Source: GCA-002793235 sp965267355 (GTDB lineage: Bacteria; Bacteroidota; Bacteroidia; Flavobacteriales_E; Vicingaceae). Taken from it: 64,000 nucleotides of DNA. Below are positions 61,378-64,000 of the stretch, one piece after another; the stretch's first letter is position 1; each line of letters begins with the position of its first letter. The DNA lies in the NCBI GenBank assembly GCA_965267355.1, contig OZ253956.1:868001-932000 (forward strand), given 5' to 3'. The translations under genes and the position numbers were made by a program. Under the pieces are notes generated by a model that saw nothing but the letters and a program-made list of their open reading frames with translations, made no database searches and was not told where the DNA came from.

Positions 61378-63170
61378 TATTCATTCAACTTTAATACAGC
61401 TAAGAATGCTTTTGGAGGAATCTCAACCGAACCAATTTGTTTCATCTTTTTCTTTCCTTCTTTCTGTTTCTCTAATAACTTACGTTTACGAGAGATATCC
61501 CCACCATAACATTTGGCAGTTACATCTTTACGTAAGGCAGACAGAGATTCTCTAGCAATAATTTTAGCTCCAATAGCAGCTTGTATAGCAATAGCAAACT
61601 GTTGTCTAGGTATCAGTTCGCGTAATTTTTTACATATCTTCTTACCCAAATCATAAGCGTTATCTTGATGAACTAATGCTGACAGAGCGTCCACCTGATC
61701 TCCGTTCAATAAAATATCCATTTTAACCAACTTAGAAGGTCTAAAACCTATAGGGTGATAATCGAAAGAAGCGTAACCCCTTGAGATGGATTTTAATCTA
61801 TCGTAAAAATCAAAAACAATTTCTGCTAAAGGAACATTAAAACTTAATTCTACCCTATCGGTAGTTAAGTAAACTTGATTGGTTAACTCTCCTCTTTTTT
61901 CTATGCACAAATTCATAATTGGACCAACATAATCCGATTTTGTAATAATCGTAGCCTTAATATAAGGTTCTTCAACGCGATCAATTTTACTTGGGTCAGG
62001 AAAGTCAATAGGATTGTTTACAATAATTGGTGTTTCCCTATCTTTAGAAAGATAAGCATGATAAGATACGTTAGGAACAGTAGTAATAACTGTCATATCG
62101 AACTCTCTTTCTAACCTTTCTTGAATAATTTCCATGTGGAGCATACCCAAAAATCCACATCTAAAGCCAAAGCCTAATGCTGCAGAAGATTCAGGCTCAA
62201 AAGTCAAAGAAGCATCGTTTAGTTGTAATTTTTCCATGGCATCACGTAAGTCCTCATAATCATCTGTATCTACAGGGTAGATACCAGCAAAAACCATAGG
62301 CTTAACGTCTTCAAAACCTTGTATTGCTTCTGCAGGGTTTTCAACCTTAGTAATAGTATCACCAACCTTAACCTCTTTAGCTACTTTAATACCAGAAATG
62401 ATGTAACCAACATCTCCTGTTTTAATAACTTTTTTAGGTTCTTGTTTTAATTTTAGTGTGCCTATCTCATCTGCAAAGTATTCTTTTCCTGTGGCAATAA
62501 ACTTTACTTTGTCGCCTTTTTTAATTTCACCATTTACAACTTTAAAATAGGCGTTTATTCCTCGGTAAGAATCAAAAACAGAATCGAAAATTAATGCTTG
62601 AAATGGTGCGTTTGGGTCACCGACTGGGGCAGGTATTCTTTCAATAACCGCTTTTAGAACATCTTCTACGCCCAACCCTGTTTTACCACTTGCAGCAATT
62701 ATTTCCTCTCTATCACAGCCTATCAAATCCACAATTTGGTCCTTTACCTCTTCTGGCATGGCACTAGCCAAGTCCATTTTGTTTAAAACAGGGATAATTT
62801 CCAAATCGTTTTCTATTGCCAAATAAAGGTTAGAAATGGTTTGAGCTTGAATACCTTGGGTGGCATCTACAATCAACAAAGCCCCCTCACAAGAAGCAAT
62901 AGAACGAGAAACCTCATAAGAAAAATCAACATGTCCAGGGGTGTCAATAAGGTTTAGTATATACTCCTCTCCTTCGTATATGTATTCCATTTGGATAGCG
63001 TGGCTCTTAATGGTAATACCCCGCTCTCTTTCCAAATCCATATCATCCAATGTTTGCTCTTGCAAATCTCTTTCAGAGATAGCCCCAGTTGTTTGTAGTA
63101 GCCTATCAGCCAAAGTACTCTTACCGTGGTCGATATGAGCAATAATGCAGAAGTTTCGAATGTTTTTCAT
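61377..63170 (-). CDS. lepA: Elongation factor 4 (LepA)
   Basis: The 597-residue translational GTPase acts on stalled or mistranslocated ribosomes. G motifs include AHIDHGKSTLADRLL (P-loop), RERGITIKSH (switch I), DTPGHVDFS and NKMDLASAMPEE. The C-terminal LepA-specific region ends KFRKMKQIGSVEIPPKAFLAVL-like text (KKMKQIGSVEIPPKAF). Length is standard. It heads a two-gene unit with the M23 peptidase and is divergent from metF. Confidence 0.96.
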   Translation of the reverse strand: MKNIRNFCIIAHIDHGKSTLADRLLQTTGAISERDLQEQTLDDMDLERERGITIKSHAIQMEYIYEGEEYILNLIDTPGHVDFSYEVSRSIASCEGALLIVDATQGIQAQTISNLYLAIENDLEIIPVLNKMDLASAMPEEVKDQIVDLIGCDREEIIAASGKTGLGVEDVLKAVIERIPAPVGDPNAPFQALIFDSVFDSYRGINAYFKVVNGEIKKGDKVKFIATGKEYFADEIGTLKLKQEPKKVIKTGDVGYIISGIKVAKEVKVGDTITKVENPAEAIQGFEDVKPMVFAGIYPVDTDDYEDLRDAMEKLQLNDASLTFEPESSAALGFGFRCGFLGMLHMEIIQERLEREFDMTVITTVPNVSYHAYLSKDRETPIIVNNPIDFPDPSKIDRVEEPYIKATIITKSDYVGPIMNLCIEKRGELTNQVYLTTDRVELSFNVPLAEIVFDFYDRLKSISRGYASFDYHPIGFRPSKLVKMDILLNGDQVDALSALVHQDNAYDLGKKICKKLRELIPRQQFAIAIQAAIGAKIIARESLSALRKDVTAKCYGGDISRKRKLLEKQKEGKKKMKQIGSVEIPPKAFLAVLKLNE

Positions 63171-63189
63171 CCCTAATTTGTAAAGAGTA

Positions 63190-63197
63190 CAAACTTA
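63190..63197 (-). promoter_or_regulatory. -7 promoter element (TAAGTTTG) of lepA
   Basis: A perfect TAnnTTTG lies on the minus strand, 19 bases before the lepA ATG. A TTTG at 63214-63217 is at somewhat short spacing (16 bases). Confidence 0.5.
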
Positions 63198-63276
63198 CTT
63201 CTTTTAAGCATAACAAAGTATAGAGCAAGAAAACAATAATTGTAAAATTTTATTTCGATTTAACCAACGCAAGCCC

Positions 63277-63284
63277 TACATTTG
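63277..63284 (+). promoter_or_regulatory. -7 promoter element (TACATTTG) of metF
   Basis: A perfect TAnnTTTG lies 27 bases before the metF ATG at 63312. No exact -33 TTTG is seen. Confidence 0.5.
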
Positions 63285-63311
63285 CAAAATTAAATACTGA
63301 TATAAGAAAAA

Positions 63312-64000
63312 ATGAAGGTAACAGAACATTTAAAAAAGGCAAAAAGCCCATTGTTTTCATTAGAGATTTTACCCCCACTAAAAGGGAAGGGGATTCAATC
63401 CATTTATGATGGAATAGATCCGCTTATTGAGTTTAACCCTTCTTTCATTAATGTTACCTATCATCGAGAAGAATTTGTATATAAGAAAAGGGAAAAAGGA
63501 TATTTAGAAAAAATATCTATTAAAAAACGCCCAGGAACAGTTGGTATTTGTGCGGCAATAGTAAATAAATATAAGATAGATGCTGTGCCACATATTATTT
63601 GTGGAGGATTTACTAAAGAAGAAACAGAAAACGCTCTTATCGATTTGAATTTTTTAGGCATTGATAATATTTTGGCTTTAAGAGGAGACCCTATCAAAAC
63701 AGAAAATGCTTTTGTGCCTGAAGAAAATGGTCATGCTTATGCTGTTGACCTAGTTAACCAAGTAGTTGGTTTGAACAAGGGAGACTATATGGATGAAGAT
63801 TTACAAAATGCTACTCCAACAGATTTTTGCATTGGTGTTGCAGGTTACCCTGAGAAGCATTTTGAAGCACCTAATTTGAAAACAGATTTAAAATTTTTAA
63901 AACAAAAAATTGCAGCTGGGGCGGATTATATTGTAACTCAACTGTTTTATGATACTGAAAAGTATAAAGCATTTGTAGAGCTTTGCCGGTCTGAAGGAAT
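63312..64000 (+). CDS. metF: Methylenetetrahydrofolate reductase, 5' part (runs off the window)
   Basis: The first 229 codons are present from ATG 63312; the gene continues past the right edge. The N terminus LFSLEILPPLKGKG and the FAD/folate blocks FINVTYHREEF, PHIICGG, LGIDNILALRGDP, IGVAGYPEKH and QKIAAGADYIVTQLFYD are those of MTHFR. The enzyme makes 5-methyl-THF for methionine synthesis. The frame is open to the end. A short region near residues 85-100 carries the catalytic Glu in the conserved EILPP segment at the start. Confidence 0.95.
   Translation, partial: MKVTEHLKKAKSPLFSLEILPPLKGKGIQSIYDGIDPLIEFNPSFINVTYHREEFVYKKREKGYLEKISIKKRPGTVGICAAIVNKYKIDAVPHIICGGFTKEETENALIDLNFLGIDNILALRGDPIKTENAFVPEENGHAYAVDLVNQVVGLNKGDYMDEDLQNATPTDFCIGVAGYPEKHFEAPNLKTDLKFLKQKIAAGADYIVTQLFYDTEKYKAFVELCRSEG

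Noticed and set aside
1..64000. tRNA, rRNA, CRISPR, insertion sequence or prophage genes
   Set aside because: No cloverleaf-like segment, ordered short repeats, transposase-like frames or terminal inverted repeats were seen by reading; a tRNAscan and repeat search would be decisive.

Overview
The window is a compact, AT-rich bacterial chromosome segment that fits a Bacteroidota (Flavobacteriia-like) genome. The evidence is futalosine-pathway menaquinone synthesis (mqnC), Bacteroidota-restricted families (DUF4175, DUF6090, DUF6056), a type IX-style secreted fibronectin protein, a SusC-style TonB receptor with a CarboxypepD_reg domain, sdhCAB with a single fused cytochrome b, and repeated TAnnTTTG -7 promoter elements in place of sigma70 -10 boxes. 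I see no tRNA, rRNA, CRISPR array, transposase or prophage gene.

Layout. 1-1875: start of a large secreted adhesin-like protein running off the left edge. 1.9-5.6 kb: mqnC, then leucyl aminopeptidase and pdxA. 5.6-19.4 kb: an accessory surface-glycan block. It holds an O-antigen ligase/polymerase, a NodU/TobZ-type carbamoyltransferase, DUF5989 and SxtJ small membrane proteins, two SGNH hydrolase-like proteins, an arylsulfotransferase-like protein, a 44-residue PGxG membrane protein, a membrane-anchored sulfotransferase, a GH5-like hydrolase and two multi-pass GT-C-like membrane proteins. Together they suggest carbamoylation, sulfation and acylation of a cell-surface polymer. 19.5-25.6 kb: mnmG, ybeY, an RsbW-like ATPase and a giant DUF4175 coiled-coil membrane protein in one overlapping operon. 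mnmG is bracketed by two perfect parS (ParB-binding) sequences. 25.7-27.5 kb: two LPS-type glycosyltransferases.

27.5-37.5 kb looks like a phosphate-response neighbourhood. It contains PhoR/PhoB-like proteins, a beta-helix lipoprotein with a TonB receptor, a second OmpR-type regulator lacking the acidic pocket of its receiver, a MORN protein, a small CarboxypepD_reg protein and a Na/Pi cotransporter with a PhoU-like tail. Several promoters in this block carry TTAACA/TGTTAA repeats spaced exactly 11 bp apart. These resemble PhoP/PhoB boxes and are the strongest non-coding signal in the window.

37.6-45.4 kb is mostly housekeeping: acpP-fabF-rnc, purN, a hydroxyacid dehydrogenase, mgtE and rpiB. 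45.9-51.7 kb is a very AT-rich three-gene signalling unit: a secreted MORN-repeat protein, a histidine kinase with six PAS domains and one GAF domain, and a LytTR response regulator. 51.7-64 kb is housekeeping: an SDR, a CoA-binding protein, sdhCAB, a vWA-like secreted protein, rsmA, trpS, plsC, gatC, an M23 peptidase, lepA and the start of metF. Convergent genes often overlap by a few bases, and several promoters sit so close to the start codon that leaderless transcripts are likely.
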